Positions 16,255 to 24,236 of a DNA stretch of 25,322 nucleotides are shown one piece after another. Source of the DNA: UBA8403 sp964455155. GTDB lineage: Bacteria > Bacteroidota > Bacteroidia > Cytophagales > Amoebophilaceae. Within the stretch, counting starts at the first letter, position 1, and the number at the start of each line of letters is the position of its first letter. The notes beneath the pieces are model-generated. The model did no database searches and had not been told where the DNA came from. It worked only from the letters and a program-made list of their open reading frames with translations. The translations under genes and the position numbers were made by a program. The stretch covers positions 1 to 25,322 of the forward strand of contig CAYVYH010000016.1 of assembly GCA_964455155.1 (NCBI GenBank), written 5' to 3'.

Positions 16255-17778
16255 ATGAAATTACTACAGCGGCCTTTTAATTGGCTTATTAAGCAACGGT
16301 TGGCCCACCTGGAGCGATTCATGTGCCGTCCCTTGGAAACCCAAGAGAAGTTGTTAAAACAGCTCATCAGCAAGGGTAAGAAGACTGTTTTTGGAGAGAA
16401 ATTTAATTTTTCCTCCATCAAATGGGTAGCAGATTTCAAAACGCGTGTTCCCACGCACACCTACGAGCAGTTATATCCCTACATCGAGCGCGTCCTCCAA
16501 GGAGAACCAAATGTCCTCTGGCCCACACCTACCGAGTGGTTTGCTAAGTCCTCGGGCACTACCGATTCCAGGAGTAAGTTTATCCCGGTATCGCCGGAGT
16601 CATTGCAAGAGGGTCACTACAAGGCAGGTAAGGACATGCTTGCCATTTACCTCAACAACTATCCAGACAATAAGATAGCTAAAGGTAGAAGTGTTGGGTT
16701 AGGGGGGAGCTTGTATCCCAATGATTGGCACCCTGGGTCAGGCACGCAATACGGTGACGTCTCAGCCGTACTGATAAAGAATTTGCCTTTTTGGGCACAG
16801 TGGAGTAGAACTCCTAATCTGGAGATCGCTTTGATGGACCGATGGGAAGAAAAAGTGGAGAGGTTGGCAAGTGCTACTGCTACAGAAAATGTCACGTCCA
16901 TGGTGGGCATACCTACTTGGGTGTTGTTACTGCTTCATAAGGTTCTGGCTATACAAGGCAAGTGCTGTATTCATGATGTGTGGCCTATGTTAGAGTTATT
17001 TATTCATGGCGGAATTTCTTTCGGGCCTTACAAACCCTTGTTTCAAGCCATTACTTCAAAGGAGTTACGCTACTTAGAAGTCTACAATGCCTCTGAAGGA
17101 TTTTTTGCTGTGCAAGACCGAGTAGATGCAGAGGATATGCTCTTGCTGCTAGACCATGGCATTTTTTATGAGTTTATGCCTCTGGATGAGCTAGGAAAAG
17201 AGCATCCAGAGACCGTTGGACTTGAGGCAGTAGTACTTAACAAAGTGTATGCGTTGCTCATCAGCACCAATGCTGGTTTGTGGCGTTACCAAATTGGGGA
17301 CACCATCAAGTTCACTTCTTTGGACCCCTTTAGAATTACAATAGCAGGTCGGACGAAACATTTTATCAATGTGTTTGGCGAAGAGGTAATTGTCGATAAC
17401 GCAGAGAAAGCTGTGGAACAGGCTTGCCGGTTGACCAATGCCATGCTCAGTGACTACACGGTGGGGCCACACTACCTCGAAGTAGGTAAGTCGGGAAGCC
17501 ACGAGTGGATCATTGAGTTTGCCCAACCCCCGAACGATGTCGAGCACTTTGTTGATATCCTAGATGCTGCTCTGAAAGAGCTTAATACTGATTATGAGGC
17601 GAAGCGTTATAAAAATCTGATGCTTACCAGACCTATTGTACACTGTGCTCCTCGAGGGTTATTTCATCGATGGCTGAAGAAGCAAGGAAAGCTGGGGGAG
17701 CAGCATAAAGTACCCAGGCTTGCCAATGACAGAAAATACCTTGACGATATACTCGCTATGCTTCCAGCAAAAGGGTAG
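16255..17778 (+). CDS. GH3-family acyl-adenylating enzyme
   Basis: 507 residues, the usual length for bacterial GH3-like proteins. The family is best known from plants, where it adenylates a carboxylate (for example auxin or jasmonate) and joins it to an amino acid; bacterial members are common in Bacteroidetes and their substrate is largely unknown. ATP-binding motifs are visible: SSGTTDSRSKFIPV (99-112), YNASEGFF (277-284), YQIGDT (345-350) and GRTKHFINVFGEEV. A C-terminal domain contains NTDYEAKR and the terminal HKVPRL segment seen in the family. Adenylation of a small acid is well supported; the acid and acceptor cannot be inferred. The gene overlaps the convergent RelA/SpoT homologue by 23 bases at their 3' ends. 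Confidence 0.9.
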   Translation: MKLLQRPFNWLIKQRLAHLERFMCRPLETQEKLLKQLISKGKKTVFGEKFNFSSIKWVADFKTRVPTHTYEQLYPYIERVLQGEPNVLWPTPTEWFAKSSGTTDSRSKFIPVSPESLQEGHYKAGKDMLAIYLNNYPDNKIAKGRSVGLGGSLYPNDWHPGSGTQYGDVSAVLIKNLPFWAQWSRTPNLEIALMDRWEEKVERLASATATENVTSMVGIPTWVLLLLHKVLAIQGKCCIHDVWPMLELFIHGGISFGPYKPLFQAITSKELRYLEVYNASEGFFAVQDRVDAEDMLLLLDHGIFYEFMPLDELGKEHPETVGLEAVVLNKVYALLISTNAGLWRYQIGDTIKFTSLDPFRITIAGRTKHFINVFGEEVIVDNAEKAVEQACRLTNAMLSDYTVGPHYLEVGKSGSHEWIIEFAQPPNDVEHFVDILDAALKELNTDYEAKRYKNLMLTRPIVHCAPRGLFHRWLKKQGKLGEQHKVPRLANDRKYLDDILAMLPAKG

Positions 17779-20020
17779 AGGCTCTCAGGCTGCAAGTGCC
17801 CGCCGGAGACCCTTCGGTTGATGAGTCGTGTTGTTCCCATACATGGTTGCCATTGACCTTGATTACCCCTTCAAGTTGCTCAATCTTCTTGATGCTCTGG
17901 GCATGGTGTCTGTGTTGGTCAAGCGTGAGCGTAACGCTTATGTGAGCGATACCTTGCTCCGTACGGATCAGTATTGGTGGCATGCCTACTGAGCTTTCTT
18001 TGAGGATAACTTGCCGTATTCTATCGGTAGTATGAGGACAGTCCAGACTTTCAATAGTTAGTTCTGTTGAGAAATACCTTCGGAGAGGCCATGCCACGCC
18101 TACCATAGAGTTTCTAGGCTCCCAAGTGGTGCTATGTACATGGCTATAAGCCCTTTGATGTGTTGCTACCGCCTGTTGTTGCTTGGGGGTGTTGGGTACT
18201 TTATTGTCGGGGTCAGTGCTGCGGTATCGTGCGAGTTGATAGCCAACGGCTACTTCACTATCGGTCGTAGGCGAATGCCGTTCCTGATGGTCAAAACCCT
18301 GTGTTAAGGGCTTCAATTTTGGGCGTGGAGGTCGGGGCCCCTGGGTTTTGTAGAAGCCGCTTGAGAAATCTTTGAGTTGCCCGAGAACAATACTACGCTC
18401 GCCTAGTTTGTAGTACAAGTCTTCAGCGTCTTCCTCTTCAAAGTATGCAAGCAGCTGCGCGATCACCTCTGTACTCCACGCACAATGCAGCTGTTTGAGT
18501 TGCCCTTTCACAAGTCTCTTCCCGATAGCGATGGTTTTCCCATGCGCATGCTGCAAGAAGTTCTTAATGGCATGGTATGCATTGTCTGTTACGGCAAAAC
18601 CCAGCCAATCTTCAAGGACTTGTTGCTTGTCATCAGTAGTTACCTTGACCTTGTCGCCATGATGGAGAACATGACGATACGTAACAGACTTGTCATTCAC
18701 TTGAGCCCCTGTACACCTAAGCCCGGATTTTGTGTCGAGTGCAAAAGCAAAGTCTAACACCGTGGCACCTACCGGTAGAGACACTGGCTGACCTTTGTGC
18801 GTAAACACTTCAATGTTATCTATCTGTAAACTGGCGTCGATCAGTGTGTTTTGGTCTTGTGACACTTGCTCTATCATGGTTCGTATTTGATTGAGCCATG
18901 TGTCCAGGCCAGGTATATGATCAATGTTACTGGCTTCTTTGTATTTCCAATGTGCAGCGTGTCCTTTCTCAGCAATTTCGTCCATTTTTTTAGTACGTAT
19001 CTGTATTTCTACCCACACTCCTTCATTGCTCATGATCGTGGTGTGCAATGACTGATATCCATTGTTCCTAGGATGTCCCAACCAGTTTCTGAACCTATTG
19101 GGATGCGTTTTGTAGAGACTTGTTATAGCCTCATAAGCCTGCCAGCAACTCGATTTTTCTCTAGATGCAGGAACATCGAGAATAATGCGTAGGGCGAAAG
19201 TATCATATATATGTTCAAAAGGTAGCCCTAAGGCTTTCATTTTATTCCAGATAGAGGCTACAGATTTGATTCTTGTCTTGATGGTACAGGGAAATGGTTG
19301 CTTGTCTAGTATTTCCTGGATAGACTTTTTCATCCTTCGGATAAACCGCTCCCTTGCAGCGATAGTGTTTTTGAGATTTCCTTTGATAGCCTGGTATACT
19401 TTTTTGTTGGTAAATATGAGATATAGATCCTCAAGCTCTGATTTGATAGCATTAAGCCCTAATCTATGTGCTATAGGTATGTAGATATGCTTTGTCTGCA
19501 ACGCAGTGCATGCTCGCTGTCTATGCGGCAGACGTTCTAGCTTACGCATCTTGTGAAGATTTTCGGCCAGCTTAATCAAGCAAACTTTGGGGTCTTCTGC
19601 GAAGGCCATGATTAAAAATTCGGAGCCCTTGGCGCCCTTTACTGCCTTCGACTGAGTAACGAAGTCCAGTTTGGCAAGCCTTCGAAGAGTTTGATGCACC
19701 CTGGTGCCAAATTCCTTTTCAATTTCTATGGATGCAAGGTTCCCCACGGAGCCATACAAGAGTGTGCAGATGATGGGGATAACCCCTAAACTGATATCGT
19801 TGGCAACGATCGTTGCTACTTCGATTGACTGAAATTTGTAAGCCGCTGTTCCCCTATATGGGGCCTCTTGATAAGCTGCCAATGCCAATCGAAAAGCTTT
19901 TTTTAGATTGATATCGTCACCTGGCTTCATGGTTGGCTTAGCTAGTTGATACAACAACTGGTATTTCTTGTACACTTTCTCGTGTGTATTCTCTGTTAAT
20001 GTAGATGCTTCATCGCACAT
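17756..20020 (-). CDS. relA: RelA/SpoT homologue (RSH), hydrolase site degenerate
   Basis: 754 residues in the long RSH layout: HD region (about 40-190), synthetase (about 245-365), TGS (about 402-462), linker, C-terminal ACT (about 650-730). The synthetase looks intact: Arg250 and Lys252 (RIKSVASIW), Asp273 in IYDTFALR, Tyr322 in NGYQSLHT, Glu338 in VEIQIRT, and EKGHAAHWKYKE. The HD region has lost its catalytic set: the HD dipeptide is Tyr89-Gly90 in CTLLYGSVGN, where active enzymes read LLHDVVED, the upstream metal-binding His position is Gln64, and the later Asp in LADRLHNMR is Glu153. So it should make but not destroy (p)ppGpp. In the TGS, the usual H-[TS]-xxx-GH-R pattern is DTKSGLR, so both histidines are gone. 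The last 25 or so residues run past the ACT domain into the convergent GH3-like gene. Confidence 0.9.
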   Translation of the reverse strand: MCDEASTLTENTHEKVYKKYQLLYQLAKPTMKPGDDINLKKAFRLALAAYQEAPYRGTAAYKFQSIEVATIVANDISLGVIPIICTLLYGSVGNLASIEIEKEFGTRVHQTLRRLAKLDFVTQSKAVKGAKGSEFLIMAFAEDPKVCLIKLAENLHKMRKLERLPHRQRACTALQTKHIYIPIAHRLGLNAIKSELEDLYLIFTNKKVYQAIKGNLKNTIAARERFIRRMKKSIQEILDKQPFPCTIKTRIKSVASIWNKMKALGLPFEHIYDTFALRIILDVPASREKSSCWQAYEAITSLYKTHPNRFRNWLGHPRNNGYQSLHTTIMSNEGVWVEIQIRTKKMDEIAEKGHAAHWKYKEASNIDHIPGLDTWLNQIRTMIEQVSQDQNTLIDASLQIDNIEVFTHKGQPVSLPVGATVLDFAFALDTKSGLRCTGAQVNDKSVTYRHVLHHGDKVKVTTDDKQQVLEDWLGFAVTDNAYHAIKNFLQHAHGKTIAIGKRLVKGQLKQLHCAWSTEVIAQLLAYFEEEDAEDLYYKLGERSIVLGQLKDFSSGFYKTQGPRPPRPKLKPLTQGFDHQERHSPTTDSEVAVGYQLARYRSTDPDNKVPNTPKQQQAVATHQRAYSHVHSTTWEPRNSMVGVAWPLRRYFSTELTIESLDCPHTTDRIRQVILKESSVGMPPILIRTEQGIAHISVTLTLDQHRHHAQSIKKIEQLEGVIKVNGNHVWEQHDSSTEGSPAGTCSLRASTLLLEA

Positions 20021-20186
20021 CGCGTGTTATATAGCTATGATTTCTATCAGTGAAAACTAAATGCTTTTGTCAACGCAGTACCTGTCCCTGGGGGTATGTA
20101 TGCCTACAAGCCGCATGCTTAAAGAAAACAAAAACTATTTTTATGTAGGTAATCTTTTATTTAAATGTAAATTCGTGGCGTTTGAT

Positions 20187-20268
20187 GCGGATGTGGCGGA
20201 ACTGGTAGACGCACTAGACTTAGGATCTAGCGCCGCAAGGTGTGGGGGTTCGAGTCCCTCCATCCGCA
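20187..20268 (+). tRNA. tRNA-Leu(UAG): tRNA-Leu (anticodon UAG)
   Basis: The acceptor GCGGATG pairs with CATCCGC. The anticodon arm is CTAGA-CTTAGGA-TCTAG with anticodon TAG. The variable arm is long (CGCCGCAAGGTGT), and the T arm is GGGGG-TTCGAGT-CCCTC. The discriminator A is at 20268, then CTC, so CCA is not encoded. Confidence 0.96.
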
Positions 20269-20300
20269 CTCAATTCGTATCAATCTAAAGTGGTCCCTTA

Positions 20301-20366
20301 CGGGTCCAGGATGCCGCGATGGGAGCTGCCACCTGCAGCTCGCGGTCCTTTCTCTCGATAGACCCG
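20301..20366 (+). other. Structured G+C-rich spacer between tRNA-Leu and tig
   Basis: CGGGTC (20301-20306) pairs with GACCCG (20361-20366). Nested inside, CCGCG pairs with CGCGG, and AGCTGC pairs with GCAGCT around a CACCT loop. This gives a long branched or bulged hairpin in an otherwise empty 185-base spacer. It could be a transcript end for the tRNA, a leader structure for tig, or a small RNA; nothing recognisable identifies it. Confidence 0.4.
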
Positions 20367-20453
20367 CTTCATCACCTGAACGAGCGGCGAGTCCATAGTC
20401 ACGTAGCCCGGTTTATATAGTCTAATCTCCAGATAGCAAAACACCTCGACAAA

Positions 20454-21791
20454 GTGCAAATTTCATTTTACAAGAAAAGTGATACAGAAGCCTCCATTAC
20501 CATCAAAATTGAAGAGGATGATTATCAGGCCCGTGTGGCGGGTAAGATAAGAGAGTATAGTAAGAAAGCCAGTATCAAAGGATTTAGGCCTGGTAGTGTC
20601 CCCACCGCCCTTGTGCAACAGATGTATGGCCATGCTATTCTAGTGGAAGAAGTGAACGCCTTGCTTGTCGAATCTCTGGAGAAGTACCTAAGAGAAAATG
20701 AGATTCATGCTTTGGGAGAGCCTATACCTATACCCGGAAAAAATGAAGCCGTTAATTGGGCACAGCAGCGTGATTTTGAGTTTGAATACATCATCGGTAT
20801 GGTGGGTACGTTTTCCTGTCACCTCTCTAAGCGTGTCCAGGTGACGGAATACAAGATTAACCATGTAGCGGAGCGGGCGGTTGATGACCTAGTGGAGCAG
20901 ATGCGCAAGACTTATGGCCAAGTAGAAGCAGTAGCTAAGAGTGCCTCTGGCGATGAGATCCATGGAACATTACGTTATCCTGCGCAGAACTTTGCAGTAC
21001 AAACCCAGATCGTTATTGAAGGGCTAGCAGAAAAAATACGCAGTATCTTCATCGATCTGAGTCCCAACGAGGAAGTTACATTGGATGTAAGGCAGGTCAT
21101 TCAGGTTGCGACAGCGTTACCCGGTATCACAGAAGCAATGCGCGATACTATGCTGAGGCTGGGTGGGGTGGCCAAGTTTACGGTAGAAAAAATTTATAGG
21201 AGGTCCCTTGCTCCTTTAAAACAAGAACTTTTCGACAAGGTACTGGGGCCAGAAGTCGCCAATTCCGAACGGGAATTCAGACAAGAGCTTCAGATAAGGC
21301 TTCTGCAGTATCACCAATACAAAGCTGACGCTCTTTTAGAGCAATCCATTCAAGCCATACTCCTGCAGGAAATAACCATTGCACTGCCAGACAACTTACT
21401 CCAAAGTTGGCTTCGGAAAAACAACGATACGGTATCCGAAGACCAGATAGCATTGTACTACCAGCAGTATGCCAAGGATCTGCGCTGGAGTCTAATAGCA
21501 GCAGCGCTCAGTAAAGAATATGGCCTCCAGGTAACCCACGAGGAAGTAGTAGACGAAGTTCAGCGTCGGTTGCAAACCACTTTTGCCAACACCGAAGGGG
21601 TGCAGCGGCCGACAAGCGACGATATGGCACAGCTGACCCAAAACTTTCTTCAGGAAGAAAATGGTAAGTACTACAAACGGGTGTATGCAGATGTGCACAT
21701 GCGCAAGTTAATGGGTTGTATTAAAGACCAGATCTCGATCGTTACACAAGAGGTGAGTGCAGAAACATTAGACGCTCTTGCATCGGAGTAG
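20454..21791 (+). CDS. tig: Trigger factor chaperone
   Basis: 445 residues. It binds the ribosome beside the exit tunnel and shields nascent chains. The N-terminal ribosome-binding domain carries the loop GFRPGSVP (43-50; consensus GFRxGxxP), preceded by ASITIKIEEDDYQ. The middle region, around 150-235, is in the place of the FKBP-type domain but is weakly conserved, as is common in Bacteroidetes, so prolyl isomerase activity is doubtful. The rest is the helical substrate-cradling C-terminal domain. The start is GTG at 20454. It precedes clpP and clpX in the common tig-clpP-clpX order, which supports the call. Confidence 0.92.
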   Translation: MQISFYKKSDTEASITIKIEEDDYQARVAGKIREYSKKASIKGFRPGSVPTALVQQMYGHAILVEEVNALLVESLEKYLRENEIHALGEPIPIPGKNEAVNWAQQRDFEFEYIIGMVGTFSCHLSKRVQVTEYKINHVAERAVDDLVEQMRKTYGQVEAVAKSASGDEIHGTLRYPAQNFAVQTQIVIEGLAEKIRSIFIDLSPNEEVTLDVRQVIQVATALPGITEAMRDTMLRLGGVAKFTVEKIYRRSLAPLKQELFDKVLGPEVANSEREFRQELQIRLLQYHQYKADALLEQSIQAILLQEITIALPDNLLQSWLRKNNDTVSEDQIALYYQQYAKDLRWSLIAAALSKEYGLQVTHEEVVDEVQRRLQTTFANTEGVQRPTSDDMAQLTQNFLQEENGKYYKRVYADVHMRKLMGCIKDQISIVTQEVSAETLDALASE

Positions 21792-21807
21792 TATTTCTCC
21801 TAACATG

Positions 21808-21838
21808 CACCGCTGCGCCGTGCGGCGCAGCGGTGTTT
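21808..21838 (+). terminator. Strong hairpin between tig and clpP
   Basis: CACCGCTGCGCC (21808-21819) and GGCGCAGCGGTG (21824-21835) form a perfect 12-bp, G+C-rich stem around a GTGC loop, 16 bases after the tig stop, followed only by TTT. It could terminate or attenuate tig transcripts, or stabilise the processed 3' end. Confidence 0.6.
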
Positions 21839-21874
21839 CAGGCCGGGTAGCAGGCATTAAATCAATAAGAATAC

Positions 21875-22546
21875 ATGCTCAATCGAAAAGAATTCAGGAG
21901 CTATGCTGTAAAAGATCGGCGCATTAGCAGCCTGTATGTTGATGATTACATGGAGCAGGTAGAAAACATGACCCGCTCTGTAATTGAAGAAAGACCCACA
22001 AATTTTCGGGAGATTGATGTTTTTTCTCGACTAATCATGGATAGGATCATTTTTCTAGGCATGCAAGTGGATGATCACATTGCCAATATTGTTATTGCGC
22101 AACTCCTTTTTCTGGAGTCTACGGAACCTAATAAAGATATTCTCCTCTACATTAATAGTCCAGGTGGTGCTGTGTATCCTGGCCTAGGCATCTACGATAC
22201 GATGCAGTACGTTGCACCCCATGTGGCCACGATTTGTACAGGCCTGGCAGCTTCGATGGGGGCCGTTTTGTTAGCAGGGGGAGCGCCGGGCAAGCGCTCT
22301 GCTTTGCCCCATGCCAGGATTATGATCCATCAGCCTTTGGGGGGAGCACAGGGCCAGGCCTCTGATATGGAGATCACCATCAAGCAAATGATAGAAATTA
22401 AGAAGGATTTGTACCAAATTTTTGCCAAACATACTGGCAAAGACTCCAAAATCATCGAGAAAGATGCAGACAGAGACTTTTGGATGAGGGCATCGCAGGC
22501 ACGAGATTATGGTATCATCGATGAAGTGTTAGAGAGAAAGCAATAA
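21875..22546 (+). CDS. clpP: ATP-dependent Clp protease proteolytic subunit
   Basis: 223 residues, a normal ClpP with a slightly long N-terminus. It forms the tetradecameric serine-protease barrel used with ClpX. The catalytic Ser127 is in CTGLAASMGA, His152 in RIMIHQPLGG and Asp201 in DADRDFWM; the triad is complete. YINSPGGAVYPGLGIYDTM (92-110) is the handle and oxyanion region. The start ATG at 21875 lies 40 bases after the tig/clpP hairpin. ClpX starts 5 bases after the stop, so the two are almost certainly co-translated. Confidence 0.97.
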   Translation: MLNRKEFRSYAVKDRRISSLYVDDYMEQVENMTRSVIEERPTNFREIDVFSRLIMDRIIFLGMQVDDHIANIVIAQLLFLESTEPNKDILLYINSPGGAVYPGLGIYDTMQYVAPHVATICTGLAASMGAVLLAGGAPGKRSALPHARIMIHQPLGGAQGQASDMEITIKQMIEIKKDLYQIFAKHTGKDSKIIEKDADRDFWMRASQARDYGIIDEVLERKQ

Positions 22547-22551
22547 AAATT

Positions 22552-23778
22552 ATGGAGAAGCTCTACTGCTCTTTTTGTAGGCGAAGTAACGACTCAGTAG
22601 CCATGATGATCTCTGGTCATTCTGCCCACATATGTGATAAGTGTATCGAACAAGCCATCTTGCTTGTCGGTAAAGATAAAAAAGTATCATCTAGCCAGGC
22701 AGCAAGCTTCAAGAGTATTCCTCCTAAGGAGATCAAAGCACATCTAGATCAATACGTCATAGGCCAAGATGAGACTAAAAAAATTCTCTCGGTTGCTGTT
22801 TACAACCATTACAAAAGACTTACACAGCCTGTAGACGGTAGTAGTGTACTGATAGAGAAGTCTAACATAGTTCTGGTAGGGGAGACAGGAACTGGCAAGA
22901 CCTACTTGGCTCGTACCCTGGCACGAGACATTCTTCAGGTGCCATTTTGTATTGTAGATGCTACTGTGCTGACTGAGGCGGGGTACGTAGGCGAAGATGT
23001 AGAAAGTATTCTCACCCGTTTGTTACAGGCAGCGGATTATGACGTGGCTGCCGCAGAGAAGGGTATCATCTACGTAGATGAGATCGACAAAATTGCTCGC
23101 AAGGGGGATAACCCATCTATTACCCGTGATGTTAGTGGGGAAGGGGTACAGCAGGCTTTGCTGAAGCTGTTGGAAGGTACTATCGTCAACGTGCCGCCTC
23201 AAGGTGGCAGGAAACATCCTGATCAGAAGATGATTCAGATGAACACAGAGAACATTCTCTTCATCTGTGGCGGTGCTTTTGGGGGTATTGAAGAGATTAT
23301 TGGTAAACGACTCAATACCAAGCAACTAGGTTTTATGACATCAGGTAGCAAAGAACCACGTGTCGGGAAGGGTAACTTGCTACAATATATTTCTGCGCCT
23401 GACTTGAAAGCCTACGGATTTATTCCCGAATTGTTAGGTAGGTTGCCCATCGTCAGTCACCTTGATCCCCTGGACGTGGTTACTCTCAAAAGGATCCTTA
23501 CGGAGCCCAGAAATGCGCTGACCAAGCAGTATGAGAAGCTATTTGAGATGGATGGTGTCAAATTAAAGTTTACAGAGGAGACAATAGATTATATCGTGCA
23601 AAAAGCATCAGAGCTCAAGCTAGGTGCTAGGGGTTTACGCTCCATATGTGAAATAATTATCATGGACTCTATGTTTGAAATTCCGTCTCAAAAGAAAATG
23701 AAGAAGTTGGTATTCGACAAAGCGTACGCCGTGGAGAAACTCAGTAAGTCAAAGCTAGACATGCTGAAGGTTGCCTGA
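22552..23778 (+). CDS. clpX: ATP-dependent Clp protease ATPase subunit ClpX
   Basis: 408 residues. This AAA+ hexameric unfoldase feeds tagged proteins to ClpP. The N-terminal zinc-binding domain has four cysteines (6, 9, 28, 31). Walker A is GETGTGKT (110-117), the pore loop is GYVG (144-147), Walker B is IIYVDEIDKI (Asp176-Glu177) and sensor 2 is GARGLRSI. The ClpP-contact loop reads LGFMTSG, where many homologues have IGF. PPQGGRKHPDQ and the second-pore-loop region are normal. The ATG at 22552 follows clpP closely. Confidence 0.97.
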   Translation: MEKLYCSFCRRSNDSVAMMISGHSAHICDKCIEQAILLVGKDKKVSSSQAASFKSIPPKEIKAHLDQYVIGQDETKKILSVAVYNHYKRLTQPVDGSSVLIEKSNIVLVGETGTGKTYLARTLARDILQVPFCIVDATVLTEAGYVGEDVESILTRLLQAADYDVAAAEKGIIYVDEIDKIARKGDNPSITRDVSGEGVQQALLKLLEGTIVNVPPQGGRKHPDQKMIQMNTENILFICGGAFGGIEEIIGKRLNTKQLGFMTSGSKEPRVGKGNLLQYISAPDLKAYGFIPELLGRLPIVSHLDPLDVVTLKRILTEPRNALTKQYEKLFEMDGVKLKFTEETIDYIVQKASELKLGARGLRSICEIIIMDSMFEIPSQKKMKKLVFDKAYAVEKLSKSKLDMLKVA

Positions 23779-23946
23779 CCTTGTTTTGGAGGAAGTTATC
23801 AGCGTATTTTTCTGAAGTGCCAGTCAGCTGTCTACTAGCTTTTAAGGAAATTCCAATTGATTTGTAAATTACCCACGCAAAAAGCTAGCACTAGGGGAGG
23901 TTGCAGGTATTGGTGTGGGCTAAGATGTTCAGGTGCATGCCTTTGA
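23779..23946. other. Spacer after clpX
   Basis: No supported gene. A short plus-strand frame running up to a TAA at 23921-23923 and on to about 23980 (FEVPEYSLVHM) may be the upstream, frame-shifted part of the fragment at 23947-24120. I see no clear clpX terminator. Confidence 0.35.
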
Positions 23947-24120
23947 GGTGCCGGAATATTCTTTGGTTCACATGTCTTCGACGTCCCCAATCTCGCTTAC
24001 TACCTTGGCCACAAAGTGCCGGCTCTCGGGAGCAAAGCCCCAACCAATCCACATTATTCAGGGCCTTCTTTAGCTATGAACAACGATACTTGGAACCATA
24101 CAAGTGACAGGTGGGGCTAG
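23947..24120 (+). pseudogene. Unrecognised 3' gene fragment
   Basis: An open frame of 57 codons with natural-looking composition and no ATG before its middle: FFGSHVFDVPNLAYYLGHK, then KAPTNPHYSGPSLAMNNDTW, ending SDRWG and TAG. A stop lies directly upstream in this frame (23944-23946), while the neighbouring frame just before it is also protein-like. It is therefore probably the tail of a frameshifted or truncated gene. I do not recognise the family. Confidence 0.35.
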
Positions 24121-24128
24121 CTGCTTGC

Positions 24129-24203
24129 TTATCCCTCTTGCTGCAGCTTTCTAAGCTCCTCTTCACTCAGTGCGGTAACCTGTACGGCGGTCTGCATATC
24201 TAA
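24129..24203 (-). pseudogene. Probable C-terminal remnant of an Rpn-type nuclease/transposase
   Basis: A 24-codon minus-strand frame from an upstream TAG to a TAA at 24129-24131 ends in VTALSEEELRKLQQEG. This matches the usual tail of Rpn (PD-(D/E)XK nuclease family transposase) proteins, which tend to close with a short segment like VTGLSEEEIxKL. The N-terminal part of such a gene lies on the same strand at 25123-25322, beyond the IS5-type remnant. I infer that the two are halves of one interrupted gene. The match is by memory of the family, not by search. Confidence 0.4.
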
Positions 24204-24236
24204 CTAGTCGCGTCTTAAGAACTCGTCTGCGCGCGT

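Noticed and set aside
20061..20288. 75-codon plus-strand frame containing ELVDALDLGSSAARCGGSS
   Set aside because: This is the well-known false protein made by translating a leucine tRNA; the tRNA at 20187-20268 explains it.
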